NCBI RefSeq assembly: GCF_003002925.1
Contig: NZ_PVTK01000001.1
Location: 124,001 to 188,000 of the forward strand
Direction of reading: 5' to 3'
Source: Vreelandella songnenensis
GTDB lineage: Bacteria > Pseudomonadota > Gammaproteobacteria > Pseudomonadales > Halomonadaceae
Length of the DNA: 64,000 nucleotides
Made by a program: the position numbers and the translations under genes. A model generated the notes under the pieces. That model was not told where the DNA came from, made no database searches, and saw nothing but the letters and a program-made list of their open reading frames with translations. Below are positions 7,959-18,049 of this stretch, in pieces (positions within the stretch are counted from its first letter, which is position 1; each line of letters starts with the position of its first letter).

Positions 7959-8267
7959 ATGCAAGTAAATATCACTGGTCATCACGTAGAACTGACTGAC
8001 GCCTTGCGTGACTATGTTAATGAAAAGCTTGAACGCGTCGAACGTCATTACGACAACATCACTACGGTACAAGTAACCTTATCCATAGAGAAGGAGCGTC
8101 AGCAGGCGGCGTGCACCCTTCACGCGGCAGGCGCCGATCTGCATGCCGACGCCGAAGATGTCGACATGTATGCCGCTATCGACGCTCTGGCCGATAAGAT
8201 CGATCGTCAACTCGTCAAGCACAAGGAAAAAGCACAAGCCCGCGCCCAAGGCGCTGGCGTGCGTTAA
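7959..8267 (+). CDS. hpf: Short-form ribosome hibernation promoting factor
   Basis: HPF binds the 30S decoding region and promotes formation of inactive 100S ribosomes in stationary phase. The 102-residue protein is the short form, consisting only of the S30AE beta-alpha-beta-beta-beta-alpha domain (MQVNITGHHVELTDALRDYV, then IEKERQQAACTLHAAG and DVDMYAAIDALADKIDRQL). It ends in a basic tail (KHKEKAQARAQG). It lacks the C-terminal dimerisation domain of long HPF. AAGGAGC lies 7 nt before the ATG. The 5-nt gap to ptsN suggests co-translation. Confidence 0.96.
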   Translation: MQVNITGHHVELTDALRDYVNEKLERVERHYDNITTVQVTLSIEKERQQAACTLHAAGADLHADAEDVDMYAAIDALADKIDRQLVKHKEKAQARAQGAGVR

Positions 8268-8271
8268 TTCA

Positions 8272-8742
8272 ATGACGTTGGAAACCATTCTCCCCCCGGA
8301 GCGCGTGCTTTATGACGTACCCGGGGGCAGCAAAAAACGGGTGCTGGAGTTTTTCAGCACCTTTATTGCGCAAAATACACCCAGTCTGGATAGCCAGGAA
8401 GTCTTCAGCCGTCTGATTGGCCGCGAGCGTCTGGGCAGTACGGGCATCGGCAACGGTGTTGCCATTCCCCACGCGCGCAGCCCTCACTGCGTAACGCCTA
8501 TCGCCGGTTTTCTGAAGCTGTCCGAGCCGGTCGATTTTGATGCGATCGATGGCGATCCGGTCGATCTGGTGTTCGTGCTTCTGGTACCGGAAGAAGCGGA
8601 TGATACGCATCTTTCGCTGCTTGGGCAGGTAGCCACCATCATGAACGATGCGCAGACGCGTCAGGCCTTGCGAAAAACCGGCAGCCAGCGTGAGCTACTT
8701 GACCTGCTTGCCAGCAAGATTCGTGAACAGGCAATACCGTAA
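8272..8742 (+). CDS. ptsN: PtsN, EIIA component of the nitrogen PTS
   Basis: PtsN is the terminal phosphoryl acceptor of the PTS-Ntr chain (PtsP to NPr to PtsN) and acts by binding regulatory targets such as potassium transport systems. The 156-residue protein is a PTS EIIA type-2 domain. The phosphorylated His is in GNGVAIPHAR (His67), and DLVFVLLVPEEADDTHLSLL follows. The reading frame stays open upstream, but the ATG at 8272 (MTLETILPPERVL) fits the family length. The partner NPr is encoded at 9784; PtsP is not in this window. Confidence 0.96.
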   Translation: MTLETILPPERVLYDVPGGSKKRVLEFFSTFIAQNTPSLDSQEVFSRLIGRERLGSTGIGNGVAIPHARSPHCVTPIAGFLKLSEPVDFDAIDGDPVDLVFVLLVPEEADDTHLSLLGQVATIMNDAQTRQALRKTGSQRELLDLLASKIREQAIP

Positions 8743-8808
8743 CCTACTCGCACAGCAGCGTATCTTCTCGCTTTCATCCCCTCATGCTTTTATGCAAAGA
8801 GAGTCACT

Positions 8809-9741
8809 ATGCAACTGGTGATCATCAGCGGCCGCTCAGGGTCGGGCAAGTCCATTGCCTTACAGGCGCTTGAAGATATCGGCTACTACGCTATCGACAA
8901 CCTGCCCGCCATGCTGCTGGGATCGCTGGTTGATGAACTCTGTGATGAAGGTGGACGTACGCACCTTGCGGTAAGTATTGATGCGCGCAATCTGCCGGGT
9001 GCACTTGAGCGCTTGCCCGTACTTCTTGAAGAGCTGCGCCAGCGCCCGATCGATTGCCAGGTCATCTATCTGACCACCGATGCCCGCATTCTTCTGGAGC
9101 GTTACTCGGCCACGCGGCGGCGCCACCCGCTGACCCGGGGCAGCCACATGACACTTGAAGAGGCGATTACCAAGGAAGAAGAGACGCTCAACGAAATACG
9201 CGATCTTGCCGACTTGATGATCGATACCTCGCGGCTTTCAGTCCACGATCTGCGTCGTCGCATTACCGATCAGGTAGCTCACCAGCGTAAGGACCAGCTG
9301 ACGCTGACCTTCGAATCCTTTGGCTACAAGCGTGGCGTGCCCATGGATGCCGACCTGGTATTCGACGTACGCTGCCTGCCCAACCCCTACTGGGATCCGA
9401 CGCTGCGTCAATATACTGGCCGTGACGCCACCATCATCGCCTTCCTGCGTGGCTACCCGATTGTCGAAGATATGACCCAGGATATTCAGGCGCTGCTGGA
9501 ACGCTGGCTGCCGGCTTATCAGAACAGCCAGCGAAGCTACATGACCGTCGCAATTGGCTGTACGGGTGGGCAGCACCGTTCGGTGTACGTAGCCGAGCAG
9601 CTGGCCCAGGCGCTGGTACCGCAGATAGGCGATGTGCAGTTGCGCCATCGTGAACTCGGGTTGCAATACACGCTTGGCGGCTCTCAGACAGCACCGACGG
9701 ATATCGCGACACTTGCCGAGCAGAAATCCGGCATCCCCTGA
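8809..9741 (+). CDS. rapZ: RapZ, nucleotide-binding RNA adaptor
   Basis: In enterobacteria RapZ binds the small RNAs GlmY and GlmZ and guides RNase E to GlmZ, tuning glucosamine 6-phosphate synthesis. The 310-residue protein has the N-terminal P-loop GRSGSGKS (8-15) and a characteristic [11 protein letters not shown] segment. The C-terminal domain holds [15 protein letters not shown] and [14 protein letters not shown], which belong to the RNA-binding half. Whether GlmY/GlmZ-type RNAs exist in this organism cannot be seen here, so the exact target is inferred from the family. It lies between ptsN and ptsO, as usual. Confidence 0.96.
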   Translation: MQLVIISGRSGSGKSIALQALEDIGYYAIDNLPAMLLGSLVDELCDEGGRTHLAVSIDARNLPGALERLPVLLEELRQRPIDCQVIYLTTDARILLERYSATRRRHPLTRGSHMTLEEAITKEEETLNEIRDLADLMIDTSRLSVHDLRRRITDQVAHQRKDQLTLTFESFGYKRGVPMDADLVFDVRCLPNPYWDPTLRQYTGRDATIIAFLRGYPIVEDMTQDIQALLERWLPAYQNSQRSYMTVAIGCTGGQHRSVYVAEQLAQALVPQIGDVQLRHRELGLQYTLGGSQTAPTDIATLAEQKSGIP

Positions 9742-9783
9742 TCGCCCAGCTTGTATGACACCACTCGGACAAAAGGAACCAGG

Positions 9784-10053
9784 GTGCCAGAAAGAACCTT
9801 AACCCTTACCAATCAGCGTGGTTTGCACGCCCGCGCCGCCACTAAACTCGTCACCTGTGCGCAGCAGTTCGACTCCCGGGTGTACGTCTACAAGCAGACC
9901 CAGAAGGCCGACGCCGCCAACATCATGTCGCTTCTCATGCTGGCGGCCCCCTGCGGCACGGTATTGACCGTCGAAGCCGTCGGCGATGACGCCGAAGCGG
10001 CGCTGGATGCGCTGGAGGCACTCTTCAAGGCCCGTTTCGACGAAGACGCCTGA
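9784..10053 (+). CDS. ptsO: NPr, HPr-like phosphocarrier of the nitrogen PTS
   Basis: NPr relays phosphate from PtsP to PtsN. The 89-residue protein has the PTS-HPr fold with the phosphorylated His15 in LTNQRGLHARAATKL and the helix ADAANIMSLLMLA, which resembles NPr more than sugar-PTS HPr. I place the start at GTG 9784: AAGGA lies about 8 nt upstream and the length then matches the family. An ATG further up at 9751 has no ribosome-binding site. SixA, encoded at 26264-26746, is a phosphohistidine phosphatase whose known E. coli target is this type of protein. Confidence 0.94.
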   Translation: MPERTLTLTNQRGLHARAATKLVTCAQQFDSRVYVYKQTQKADAANIMSLLMLAAPCGTVLTVEAVGDDAEAALDALEALFKARFDEDA

Positions 10054-10095
10054 CCACCGGCTTTCAGCCGTACTCCTCATCTATCGGGCACAACC

Positions 10096-10635
10096 ATGCA
10101 GTTAATCCAGACCGGCAAGTATTCTCGGGTGCATTTTGATTCTGAGCTCGATCATTTCATCAAGACGTTTCAGCCAAAGGCTTTCGACAAGCTCCGCTAT
10201 CTGTTGCGCATCCGCCCCTACCCGGGGCTCAACTTCGCGCTCGTCGCTTCGCGCCTGAAGGCGCTGGGCATCGCGACACCAACGATTACCGAGGCCCGCC
10301 CCTACCGGCTGGTGACCGAAAACATTCACGGCGTGCCGCTTCGGCAACTGATCCTCGGCTCAACAGACCTGCAGGAGCAGTACCTGGATGCTCTGGTCGC
10401 CTTCGACCGCGAGGGCATTCACTGTCGCGGTCTGCATACCGGCAACTTTCTGGTCCGCGATGGCTGCCTGTTCGCCATCGACCTTGATGCCTACAAGGCA
10501 CCGCGCTGGTGGCGCTACCCGCGCCGCGAGTATCTGGACTGCCTGAGCCGCTCGCTCGAAGGCGATGAGGCCTTTCTGTTCAGCCGCCTTCTCGAGCGCC
10601 TTGAGCTGGACGAGAACTACCGATCCAAGCGCTAA
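10096..10635 (+). CDS. Small kinase-fold protein (LPS-kinase-like), catalytic Asp apparently missing
   Basis: The 179-residue product resembles the lipopolysaccharide kinase/RfaY-type branch of the protein-kinase fold. Lys23 in HFIKTFQPK could be the ATP-anchoring lysine. Residues 109-119 (HCRGLHTGNFL) align with the HxDLHxxN catalytic loop, and AIDLD (127-131) with the DFG metal-binding site. In my hand alignment the catalytic-loop Asp is Gly112, while Asn117 and Asp129 are kept. It may therefore be a pseudokinase or use an altered mechanism. It follows ptsO by 42 nt and precedes the run's terminator. The substrate is unknown; the nearby Kdo/LPS genes make a core-sugar role possible but unproven. 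Confidence 0.7.
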   Translation: MQLIQTGKYSRVHFDSELDHFIKTFQPKAFDKLRYLLRIRPYPGLNFALVASRLKALGIATPTITEARPYRLVTENIHGVPLRQLILGSTDLQEQYLDALVAFDREGIHCRGLHTGNFLVRDGCLFAIDLDAYKAPRWWRYPRREYLDCLSRSLEGDEAFLFSRLLERLELDENYRSKR

Positions 10636-10665
10636 ACCTGGGCATCGAGCCAAGGTTCACTTACT

Positions 10666-10697
10666 AAAAAGCCCACGACATGATCGTGGGCTTTTTT
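10666..10697. terminator. Bidirectional intrinsic terminator between the kinase-like gene and pmbA
   Basis: GCCCACGA (10671-10678) pairs perfectly with TCGTGGGC (10684-10691) across a CATGA loop. It is flanked by AAAAA on the left and TTTTTT on the right, so it can terminate the converging transcripts from both sides. Confidence 0.92.
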
Positions 10698-10718
10698 ATC
10701 AAACGGTGCGCACCGGAT

Positions 10719-12059
10719 TCAGCTGCCGGCCACCGTCATCGCATCGATCAGCCAGCTGCCCGTGTGGACACTGCCACGCGTATCGGTATCGCTGCCAATA
10801 CCCACCAGGCCAGAGAACATGCGCTCCAGATTGCCGGCAATGGTGAATTCCTCGATCGGGTACTGAATCTCGCCGTTTTCGACCCAGAAACCGGCTGCGC
10901 CCCGTGAGTAGTCCCCGGTCACGCCATTGACCCCCTGGCCCATCAGCTCGGTAACCCAGATACCGCGGCCCATCTCCTTGAGCAGCGCTTCGCGGCTTTT
11001 GAGCGGCGCATCCAGGCGCACATTACGCGCACCGCCAGCGTTACCGGTGGTTTGCATGCCCAGGCGCCGGGCGCTGTAGGAAGACAGCATGTAGCTTGCG
11101 ATGCTGCCCTGATCGATAAAGCGGTTGTTGCGGGTCTGCACGCCTTCGCCATCAAACGGCGTACTGGCCGTGGCGCCCACTTCCATGGGCCGCTCTTCGA
11201 GGCTGAACCACTCCGGGAAAAGCGGCGTTCCCAGGCGGTCGCATAAAAAGGAGGACTGACGGTACAGGGCACCGCCTGCCAGCGCGCTCAAGAGATGACC
11301 GATCAATCCGCCGGAGAGCGAGGGATCAAACAGCACCGGAAAAGTACCCGTGGGCGGCCGCTTGGCGCCAAGCCGGCGCAGCGTACGGGCTGCCGCCTCG
11401 CGGCCGACCTCTGCCGGGTCGCGCAGCGCCGCCGGGTTACGTGACGAGGTGTAGTCGTAGTCGCGCTGCATGCCGCTTTCATCCTGGGCAATCAGCATGC
11501 AGGAAAGTGAATGGCTGCTGCCCTTCTGGGTGCCCAGAAAGCCATGACTGTTGGCATATACCCGCACGCCTTCGCCGCTGGACAGCGATGCACCTTCTGA
11601 CTGGCTGATGCCTTCAACATCGCGCCCGGCCTGTTCGCAGGCAAGCGCCAGTTCGATCGCCTGCTCGGTGGTCAGCGCCCAGGGGTAGTGAACCTTGAGA
11701 TCCGGCAGCTCGGTTGCCATCTGATCGGCATCCGCCAGGCCCGCCGCCGGGTCTTCCCCGGTGTAGCGAGCAATCGCCAGGGCTTTCTCGACCGTTGCCT
11801 GAATGGAGGCGCTGCTTGCGTCACTCGATGACGCGCTGCCCTTGCGCTTACCCACGTAAAGCGTCACGGCAATGCCCTGATCGCGGGAAAGCTCTACGGT
11901 TTCCACTTCGCCCAGACGCACGCTGATGCCGATACCCTGATCGACGCTTGCCCCTACCTCGGCGGCATCGGCGCCCAGACGCTTGGCCAGGGCCAACGCC
12001 TCTTCTGCCCGCGTCGTCAATAAAGCCTGCTGCGCGGATGCATCAAATGCCTGTGCCAT
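10719..12059 (-). CDS. pmbA: PmbA/TldE, subunit of the TldD-TldE metalloprotease
   Basis: PmbA (TldE) forms a heterodimer with TldD that degrades unfolded peptides and matures microcin B17 and CcdA-type substrates in E. coli. The 446 residues carry the U62/TldD fold, with the N-terminal EVGASVDQGIGISVRLGEVETVE region and the late NAGGARNVRLDAP and MGQGVNGVTGDYSRGAAGFWVENG stretches typical of TldE. TldE itself lacks the zinc-binding HExxxH found in TldD. Start 12059 has a strong AAGGAGG 4 nt upstream; the frame remains open 25 codons further with no comparable site. The partner tldD lies just across darP, on the same strand. Confidence 0.96.
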   Translation of the reverse strand: MAQAFDASAQQALLTTRAEEALALAKRLGADAAEVGASVDQGIGISVRLGEVETVELSRDQGIAVTLYVGKRKGSASSSDASSASIQATVEKALAIARYTGEDPAAGLADADQMATELPDLKVHYPWALTTEQAIELALACEQAGRDVEGISQSEGASLSSGEGVRVYANSHGFLGTQKGSSHSLSCMLIAQDESGMQRDYDYTSSRNPAALRDPAEVGREAAARTLRRLGAKRPPTGTFPVLFDPSLSGGLIGHLLSALAGGALYRQSSFLCDRLGTPLFPEWFSLEERPMEVGATASTPFDGEGVQTRNNRFIDQGSIASYMLSSYSARRLGMQTTGNAGGARNVRLDAPLKSREALLKEMGRGIWVTELMGQGVNGVTGDYSRGAAGFWVENGEIQYPIEEFTIAGNLERMFSGLVGIGSDTDTRGSVHTGSWLIDAMTVAGS

Positions 12060-12136
12060 GTGGCCTCCTTTTTCGCCCGAATCACGTCGGCGAATCAATG
12101 TTATGGTCGCAGCCTGATATAATGCTGCCAACAAAT

Positions 12137-12208
12137 CTTGTCAGTGAGCCCTGTTTAGCTAGCAAGCCCACTTCAGTCAGTAAGCCCAATGTAGTCAGTG
12201 AGCCCTAT
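12137..12208. repeat. Four tandem 18-bp imperfect repeats upstream of darP
   Basis: Four consecutive 18-mers share the pattern NNNGTCAGTRAGCCCNNN: GTCAGTGAGCCC at 12140, a diverged GCTAGCAAGCCC at 12158, GTCAGTAAGCCC at 12176 and GTCAGTGAGCCC at 12194. They end 2 nt before the darP ATG (12210) and fill half of the divergent pmbA-darP spacer. They would be present in the darP 5' leader. In one frame they translate as a six-residue repeat, but that frame has no support as a gene. Confidence 0.85.
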
Positions 12209-12209
12209 T

Positions 12210-12734
12210 ATGCCGAAAAAACGTCCCGAGCCTTTTGATACTCAGGAACCCGAAGAAGAGCGGCCGAGTAAATCGCAGCTCAAGCGCGAAATGCACGCCC
12301 TTCAGGCCCTTGGCGAAACCTTGATTGCCATGCGCCCTGCCGAACGCGCCCGCTTTCCGCTTTCCGACGACATGCTGCGCGCTATCGATGAAACCGCGCG
12401 CATCCGCTCTCATGAAGGCCGTCGTCGCCATATGCAGTATGTCGGCAAGCTGATCCGCAAGGAGGACCTGGCCGCCATACAGGGGGTTTTCGACGCAATC
12501 GAACAGGAAAAAGAGCAGCGCGACCACGCGTTCCATCGGCTGGAAAAATGGCGTGACCGCCTGGTCGAAGAGGGTGATCCCGCCGTTGACCTGTTTATGG
12601 CCGAATACCCTGACGCTGACCGCCAGGCACTGCGCCAGCTAGTGCGCAACGCCCAGCGCGAACGCGATCAGGGCAAGCCGCCTACCAGCTCGCGCAAGCT
12701 GTTCAAGCACCTGCGCGAAACGCTGGCGCTTTAA
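12210..12734 (+). CDS. darP: DarP (YjgA), ribosome biogenesis factor
   Basis: DarP (formerly YjgA) associates with late pre-50S particles and helps mature the peptidyl-transferase centre in E. coli. The 174-residue, highly charged helical protein matches the DUF615 family: SKSQLKREMHALQALGE near the N-terminus, then RIRSHEGRRRHMQYVGKLIR, and PTSSRKLFKHLRE at the C-terminus. The ATG at 12210 is used here; an in-frame GTG at 12198 would add four residues encoded by the repeat array. No clear Shine-Dalgarno sequence precedes either start because tandem repeats occupy that position, which is unusual. Confidence 0.92.
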   Translation: MPKKRPEPFDTQEPEEERPSKSQLKREMHALQALGETLIAMRPAERARFPLSDDMLRAIDETARIRSHEGRRRHMQYVGKLIRKEDLAAIQGVFDAIEQEKEQRDHAFHRLEKWRDRLVEEGDPAVDLFMAEYPDADRQALRQLVRNAQRERDQGKPPTSSRKLFKHLRETLAL

Positions 12735-12740
12735 TACCGG

Positions 12741-14192
12741 TCAAGACTGCGTGCCACCAACGGTCAGCTCATCCAGCTTCAACGTGGGCTGACCTACACC
12801 GACCGGCACGCCCTGCCCCTCTTTACCGCACACGCCCACGCCGGTATCCAGCGCCATGTCATGGCCGATCATGGATACCCGGCCCATGGCTTCCGGGCCA
12901 TTGCCAATCAGCGTGGCGCCTTTTACCGGTGCCGTGATGCGCCCATCTTCGATCAGGTACGCTTCGCTGGCCGAAAACACGAACTTGCCCGAGGTGATAT
13001 CCACCTGGCCGCCACCAAAGCTGACCGCATAGATCCCGCGTTTGACGCTCTTGATAATATCCTCGGGCTCATCCTGGCCTGCCAGCATGACCGTGTTGGT
13101 CATGCGTGGCATCGGCAGGTGGGCAAAGGATTCGCGCCGAGAGTTACCGGTCGGCGCCATGTTCATCAGCCGCGCATTGAGCTTGTCCTGCATGTAGCCA
13201 GTCAGAATGCCATCTTCGATCAGCGGCGTGTTCTGCCCCGGCGTACCCTCGTCATCGATGCTCAGCGAGCCGCGCCCGTCGGCAATGGTGGCGTCATCCA
13301 CAATCGTGACGCCTTTCGCTGCCACGCGCTGCCCCATGCGCCCGGAAAATGCCGAGCTACCCTTGCGGTTGAAATCCCCCTCAAGGCCATGGCCAACCGC
13401 CTCATGCAGCAGGATGCCCGGCCAACCCGAGCCCAGCACCACAGGCATCTGCCCGGCCGGGGCATCGACTGCCTCAAGGTTCACCAGCGCCTGGCGCACG
13501 GCCTCCTTGGCGTAGCGCTCGGCCACGCCTTCATCGCGCAGCCGGGCCATGGAGTAGCGTCCACCGCCGCCCGCGCCACCGCGCTCACGACGGCCATTCT
13601 TGACCGCAATCACGCTGACGTTGAAGCGTACCAGCGGGCGAATGTCTGCGGCCAGGGTGCCGTCGCTTGCTCGTACCAGAACGACTTCGTAGGTGCCGGA
13701 AAGCGAAGCGCTCACTTGAGTCACGCTTGGGTCAGCAGCGCGCGCCGCGCGGTCGGCCTCTTTCAGCATGGCGACCTTCTCTTCGGCGCTAAGCCCGGCA
13801 AGCGGGTCCACCCCTGCATAGTAAGACGCGGCACTGACCGGCTGAATTTTCTGGCCGGGCAGGCGCTTGCCGCTGCGTACGATGCCGGACGCCGTGCGTC
13901 CGGTATCCACCAGCGCATCGGCACTGATCTGGTTGGAGTAGGCAAAGCCGGTCTTTTCACCGGCCAGGGCGCGCACACCAACCCCACCATCGATGTTGTA
14001 GCTTGCTTCTTTTACTTCACCATCTTCCAGCACCCAGCCTTCTTGCCAGGTACGTTGAAAATACAGATCGGCATAATCCACGCCAGCGCCCATGGCGTAC
14101 TCAAGGCCTTTATCAAGCCCATCCAGATCAAGACCACCCGGGGTAAGCAGGATGGAAACGGCGGACGCTATATCGCTGTTCAGTGCGGTCAT
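12741..14192 (-). CDS. tldD: TldD, zinc-binding subunit of the TldD-TldE metalloprotease
   Basis: TldD is the catalytic partner of PmbA/TldE. The 483-residue protein shows the zinc site [11 protein letters not shown] (HExxxH, about residues 264-269), preceded by GSGWPGILL and followed by [21 protein letters not shown]. The C-terminal [29 protein letters not shown] is also typical of the family. AGAAGG precedes the ATG at 14192, which overlaps the stop of upstream yhdP by 4 nt, so it is the distal gene of the mreBCD-maf-rng-yhdP-tldD run. It converges with darP across only 6 nt. Confidence 0.97.
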   Translation of the reverse strand: MTALNSDIASAVSILLTPGGLDLDGLDKGLEYAMGAGVDYADLYFQRTWQEGWVLEDGEVKEASYNIDGGVGVRALAGEKTGFAYSNQISADALVDTGRTASGIVRSGKRLPGQKIQPVSAASYYAGVDPLAGLSAEEKVAMLKEADRAARAADPSVTQVSASLSGTYEVVLVRASDGTLAADIRPLVRFNVSVIAVKNGRRERGGAGGGGRYSMARLRDEGVAERYAKEAVRQALVNLEAVDAPAGQMPVVLGSGWPGILLHEAVGHGLEGDFNRKGSSAFSGRMGQRVAAKGVTIVDDATIADGRGSLSIDDEGTPGQNTPLIEDGILTGYMQDKLNARLMNMAPTGNSRRESFAHLPMPRMTNTVMLAGQDEPEDIIKSVKRGIYAVSFGGGQVDITSGKFVFSASEAYLIEDGRITAPVKGATLIGNGPEAMGRVSMIGHDMALDTGVGVCGKEGQGVPVGVGQPTLKLDELTVGGTQS

Positions 14193-17100
14193 TGGGGGCC
14201 TTCTAAGGTAACCTGCGGCGAGGTCCAGGGACCTTGCACGCGATAATGAATGGTCGTTGCTCGATCCAGCGCATCACCCAGCAGCTGGTCGGCAATAAAC
14301 AGAGCGCCCCCCACCATCGGGGCGCCTACCGCTACGGCGGCAATGGGCAGGGTTTGCGTCACCGGCAACGTTACGCCAAGGCGTTGATCCAGCTCCTGGC
14401 GCAGCAAATTCACGCGCCCGGTCAGGGTCAGATTGGCGGCGGGTGCTTCAATTTTCAATGGTCCGCGCAGCGTCAGCTGACCATTGGCAATGTCTGCCGA
14501 ACCATACACTCTATCATAGGCCGTGCCCTGCCCGGTCATGTCGGAAAAATCCAGACGCAGTCGACGCAGAAGGTTGTCAAGGTTGAGCAGACCCACCAGG
14601 CGCACCGGCGCTGATTCCAACTTGACGAAGCGACCGTCGCGCAGGTCAAGATTCAACCCGCCTTCGGCACGACGCAGGTCAAACTGCCACGGCGCGCCGG
14701 CCCAGCCCAGATTGGCGGCGGCGGCGCTTGTACGGCTGCGAACCACTACTGGCTGGTCCAGCCGCTCCAGCGCGCTGCCCACATCGCCCCCTTCAATGGC
14801 CAGGTGAGCACGAGTTTCACTCTGTGAGGCATCACCTTCCCAGTAGAGTTCACCGCGAGCGGTCAGTTGCCCCAGGGTAAGCTCCACCGGTGCCAGCGAA
14901 AGGCGATCACTATCGGCTTGCCAATAGGCTGAGAGGGGTCCAAAACGGCGCTCACCCATGCCGATTTCGGCCAGTCTCAGGCGTCCATCGGGCATGCTGG
15001 CAAGCCAGTCGGGCATGCCCATTGGCGGCGGCTGGTCGGTTTCCACAGCGTGCAGCCAGGATTCAGGCGATACGCTCGGGACATCATGCTCGGTCTCGGT
15101 CAGGTCGAGCAGCCGATCCACGGCCAGCTGCTCGACGGTGATATCCAGCGGATAGCGCGCCTGGGGCTGGTACTGCACATGCCCGGATACCAGATCACTG
15201 TGTACCGCCGCACTCAGCGTATCGCCCTGAACGCGCCCGTCGAGGTTCAACGCACCGATGCAGGCCTGCTCGTAGACGAGGCAGTCGGTGTCGAGCGCTA
15301 TCTCAAGCGGTGGAGCCTCGCCCATCGATTCACCTCCCCCTTCACCGCTTCTTGAAACAAGCGGGTCGAGAGCCTGCTGCCATGCCAGGGGATCAATGCG
15401 CGCAACGCTTGCGGCGATGTTCAGCCCCGGCTTTGATGGCCACTCGGGCACATCAACGTCAGCGCCTGCGATGTGCAGATTACCGGCAATGGTGTGAGGA
15501 CGGTTGAAGAGGCGCAGATGCGCCCTGTCTGCCAGGCGGCTCTCCACGCGGTTATTGTCGAAATTGGCCTCAAGCGTCCAGGGCCAGGGCTCTCCGGCGC
15601 GCTTGCTAAAAGGCTCGGGCAGGTGGCTTGTCACGTTCCGCAGCTGGCTATTCAGGCTCAATGAAAGCATGGGCTCAAGGGTAACGCGCCCCTGCCACTG
15701 AAAATCTCCCTCGGCCACCTGGCGACTCTGCTCGAGCGGTATATTCGCCAGCGAAAACAGCGGCGCCACTCGAGAGCGCCCGCGCAGCGCAATGCCATCG
15801 CGTTGAGTGTGCATATCGGCGCTGACCTCGCCGCCCAGAAAACGGCCTCGGGCAGTGCCTATCAGCGCCATGCTGTCGGCATGCTGCTGCCAGGTGAGCT
15901 CGCCTTCCGCTTTCTCGAGGGCAATATTCAGCGGCGTGTAGAGAATGCGTGAAAAGACCGGGGTGGCGTTGACTTCAAGCTTCAGCGCCTCGGGGGTTTG
16001 CAGGGGTAACGACAGAGCAAGATTACCGTCCACCTCCCCTTGGGCTTCAAGGTCGTCAAGCAGGCTCATGTCCATGTCGGGAATGGCCTGCAGAAAGGCT
16101 ATGAGCGAGGCGCCGTCGCTGTGCAGATCTCCCGAGACGTTGAGCGTTTCATCCTGCATGGTCAGCTCACCGCCGGAGGCCGTCACCCCGTGGCTCTGAG
16201 CATGATCTATCTGCGCTTCAAGCACCTGATTCTGCCAGCGAAGGCGCCCTTCAACCTCCTCGAGGCGCGGCCAGTCCGGCGCAATCGGAAGATGCCCCTG
16301 GGTAACTTCCAGCGCCAAGGTTGTCGATATATCCTCGGCAGTAACATTATCGCCCAGCGGCAGGCTAAGCTTCAGGGAGCCGGTAGGCACCCTGCCGCCA
16401 ATATCATCCAGCAGCCAGTCGCGCAGCTCCTGATCAAACGCCTTGAGCGGCAGCCACTGCGCCAGCGGGCGCTCAAGTGCATCAACATTGGCAAAGTCGA
16501 TATCCAGACCGAAGTGCCCGCTGCGCTCGCCGGCGACAAGACCAAAACCGCCGCTGACCTCAGCCCCATCCCACTCCACGTTGAGATCACGCCCGCTGAT
16601 CATGGTATTGGGGCCGTCGTAGACCCACTCGACAATGCCATCAGCGTGATCGAGCTCCATGGGCGCCATGAACAGGTCAGGAAAATAGAGCGTGCTATCG
16701 CCGACACTATTGAACGTGACGCGACCGCGAAAATCACGCGCCTGCACCCAGGCATCCAGCGGGCCGCCGCCCGGCGCCTGCTGCCAGGGGGATACTTGAA
16801 GATTGGTCAGCGCCGCATCGACGCCCCAGCTTCCCTCCCGCTGGCCCAGGCGCAGCCCCTGCACCTGGCCTTCCGGGGCCAGCGTCTGCAGCACACGCGT
16901 TACCGATTCGGGCAAAAAGACGTAGTCGCGCCAGGCCGTCAGTGAGGCAAGCTCAAACGCGCTGGTGCGCAGCTCCCAGCGGCCCGGTTGATGGGCAAGA
17001 TACCAGTGGCGCGGCAAGGCAGGTCCTTCCACGGCGCCAGCAGGCTCTGCCCACTCGACGCTCTGGGCATCGCCACTCAGCCACGCCTCACCGCCGTCAC

Positions 17101-18046
17101 CATCACGCTGCCACTTGCCATTGGCCACGATATTGCGCAACACGGCGTATTCGACATCGTGACGCAACGTCAGTTGGGGAACACTCACCGCCAGCCGAGA
17201 CTCCTGTAGCTTGCCCTCATACCAGCGCCCCCACAGGCGTGCATCTCCCCCCGCTTGTTCCAGGTAAGGCACGTGCTCCGGGCGAAACATCTCGGCAAGC
17301 ATCAATAGCTGGTCAAACTGCACTTCAAGCTTGAGCGTGGCGGTAAAATCGTTGATACCGCGCTTTCCGGGTTCCATTTCCGCTAGCACCTGGGCGGCGG
17401 GCAGCACGGTATCTTTCTGTTCAGGGCGAGCCTCCAGAATATTCACTGCCCCCTGCAGCTTGGTACTCTGGGCATCGCCCGTCAGCAGCAGCGTTTCGGC
17501 ATACAGAGTGACGTTATCCTGCTGGCCATGCAGCATGACGCGGGTATCCTCCACCCAGATACGCTGACGCAGCAGCCACTCGGTCCAGGCATCAATCCTT
17601 ACGAGATCGACTTCCGTCTCGGGTGCCATATCAAGTGGCAGGTGAGCGGGGGTCGGCCACTGCCAGTTGCCTTGCTCATCCTGGTAGAGATGAAACTCGG
17701 TATTCTGAAATCTGACATGGCTGAAAATAGGTAGAAGACTGCGCAGCGAAGCCACTACGTCCAGGCGAAGCTCGGCTTGGTCCAGTGAAAACAGCGACTG
17801 TCCATCCGGCGTGGTGGAGCTAAACCCCTCAAGCTCGAGAACAAGTTCACTGCGCGCCATGGAGAGCGAAAGGCTTTCAATTTCTACCGGCGCGCCAATC
17901 TGGCGCTCCAGCCAGGCTTCAATGCGCGGCGTGAACGTATCTACCTGGCTAAAGGCTAGCCTCAAAAGCAGAAGGAGCACTGCCGTAAGGCCCAACCCCC
18001 AGGCCAGCAGCAGTAGCCCCCAACGCGTCAGCAAACGAATGGTCAT
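14189..18046 (-). CDS. yhdP: YhdP, giant AsmA-like envelope lipid-transport protein
   Basis: YhdP is an AsmA-like protein that, with TamB and YdbH, is thought to bridge inner and outer membranes and carry phospholipid outward. The 1285-residue product has one N-terminal transmembrane helix ([28 protein letters not shown], residues 5-32). A long beta-rich periplasmic region follows and ends in the DUF3971/AsmA_2 C-terminal part, seen as [18 protein letters not shown] and [16 protein letters not shown]. The size matches the E. coli protein (about 1266). It lies 3 nt after rng and overlaps tldD, the arrangement found in enterobacteria. Confidence 0.93.
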   Translation of the reverse strand: MTIRLLTRWGLLLLAWGLGLTAVLLLLLRLAFSQVDTFTPRIEAWLERQIGAPVEIESLSLSMARSELVLELEGFSSTTPDGQSLFSLDQAELRLDVVASLRSLLPIFSHVRFQNTEFHLYQDEQGNWQWPTPAHLPLDMAPETEVDLVRIDAWTEWLLRQRIWVEDTRVMLHGQQDNVTLYAETLLLTGDAQSTKLQGAVNILEARPEQKDTVLPAAQVLAEMEPGKRGINDFTATLKLEVQFDQLLMLAEMFRPEHVPYLEQAGGDARLWGRWYEGKLQESRLAVSVPQLTLRHDVEYAVLRNIVANGKWQRDGDGGEAWLSGDAQSVEWAEPAGAVEGPALPRHWYLAHQPGRWELRTSAFELASLTAWRDYVFLPESVTRVLQTLAPEGQVQGLRLGQREGSWGVDAALTNLQVSPWQQAPGGGPLDAWVQARDFRGRVTFNSVGDSTLYFPDLFMAPMELDHADGIVEWVYDGPNTMISGRDLNVEWDGAEVSGGFGLVAGERSGHFGLDIDFANVDALERPLAQWLPLKAFDQELRDWLLDDIGGRVPTGSLKLSLPLGDNVTAEDISTTLALEVTQGHLPIAPDWPRLEEVEGRLRWQNQVLEAQIDHAQSHGVTASGGELTMQDETLNVSGDLHSDGASLIAFLQAIPDMDMSLLDDLEAQGEVDGNLALSLPLQTPEALKLEVNATPVFSRILYTPLNIALEKAEGELTWQQHADSMALIGTARGRFLGGEVSADMHTQRDGIALRGRSRVAPLFSLANIPLEQSRQVAEGDFQWQGRVTLEPMLSLSLNSQLRNVTSHLPEPFSKRAGEPWPWTLEANFDNNRVESRLADRAHLRLFNRPHTIAGNLHIAGADVDVPEWPSKPGLNIAASVARIDPLAWQQALDPLVSRSGEGGGESMGEAPPLEIALDTDCLVYEQACIGALNLDGRVQGDTLSAAVHSDLVSGHVQYQPQARYPLDITVEQLAVDRLLDLTETEHDVPSVSPESWLHAVETDQPPPMGMPDWLASMPDGRLRLAEIGMGERRFGPLSAYWQADSDRLSLAPVELTLGQLTARGELYWEGDASQSETRAHLAIEGGDVGSALERLDQPVVVRSRTSAAAANLGWAGAPWQFDLRRAEGGLNLDLRDGRFVKLESAPVRLVGLLNLDNLLRRLRLDFSDMTGQGTAYDRVYGSADIANGQLTLRGPLKIEAPAANLTLTGRVNLLRQELDQRLGVTLPVTQTLPIAAVAVGAPMVGGALFIADQLLGDALDRATTIHYRVQGPWTSPQVTLEGPQ

Positions 18047-18049
18047 GGA

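Noticed and set aside
12861-14246. 461-codon open frame antisense to tldD
   Set aside because: It mirrors a well-supported gene with clear TldD motifs, shows no domain of its own and is expected in GC-biased coding DNA.
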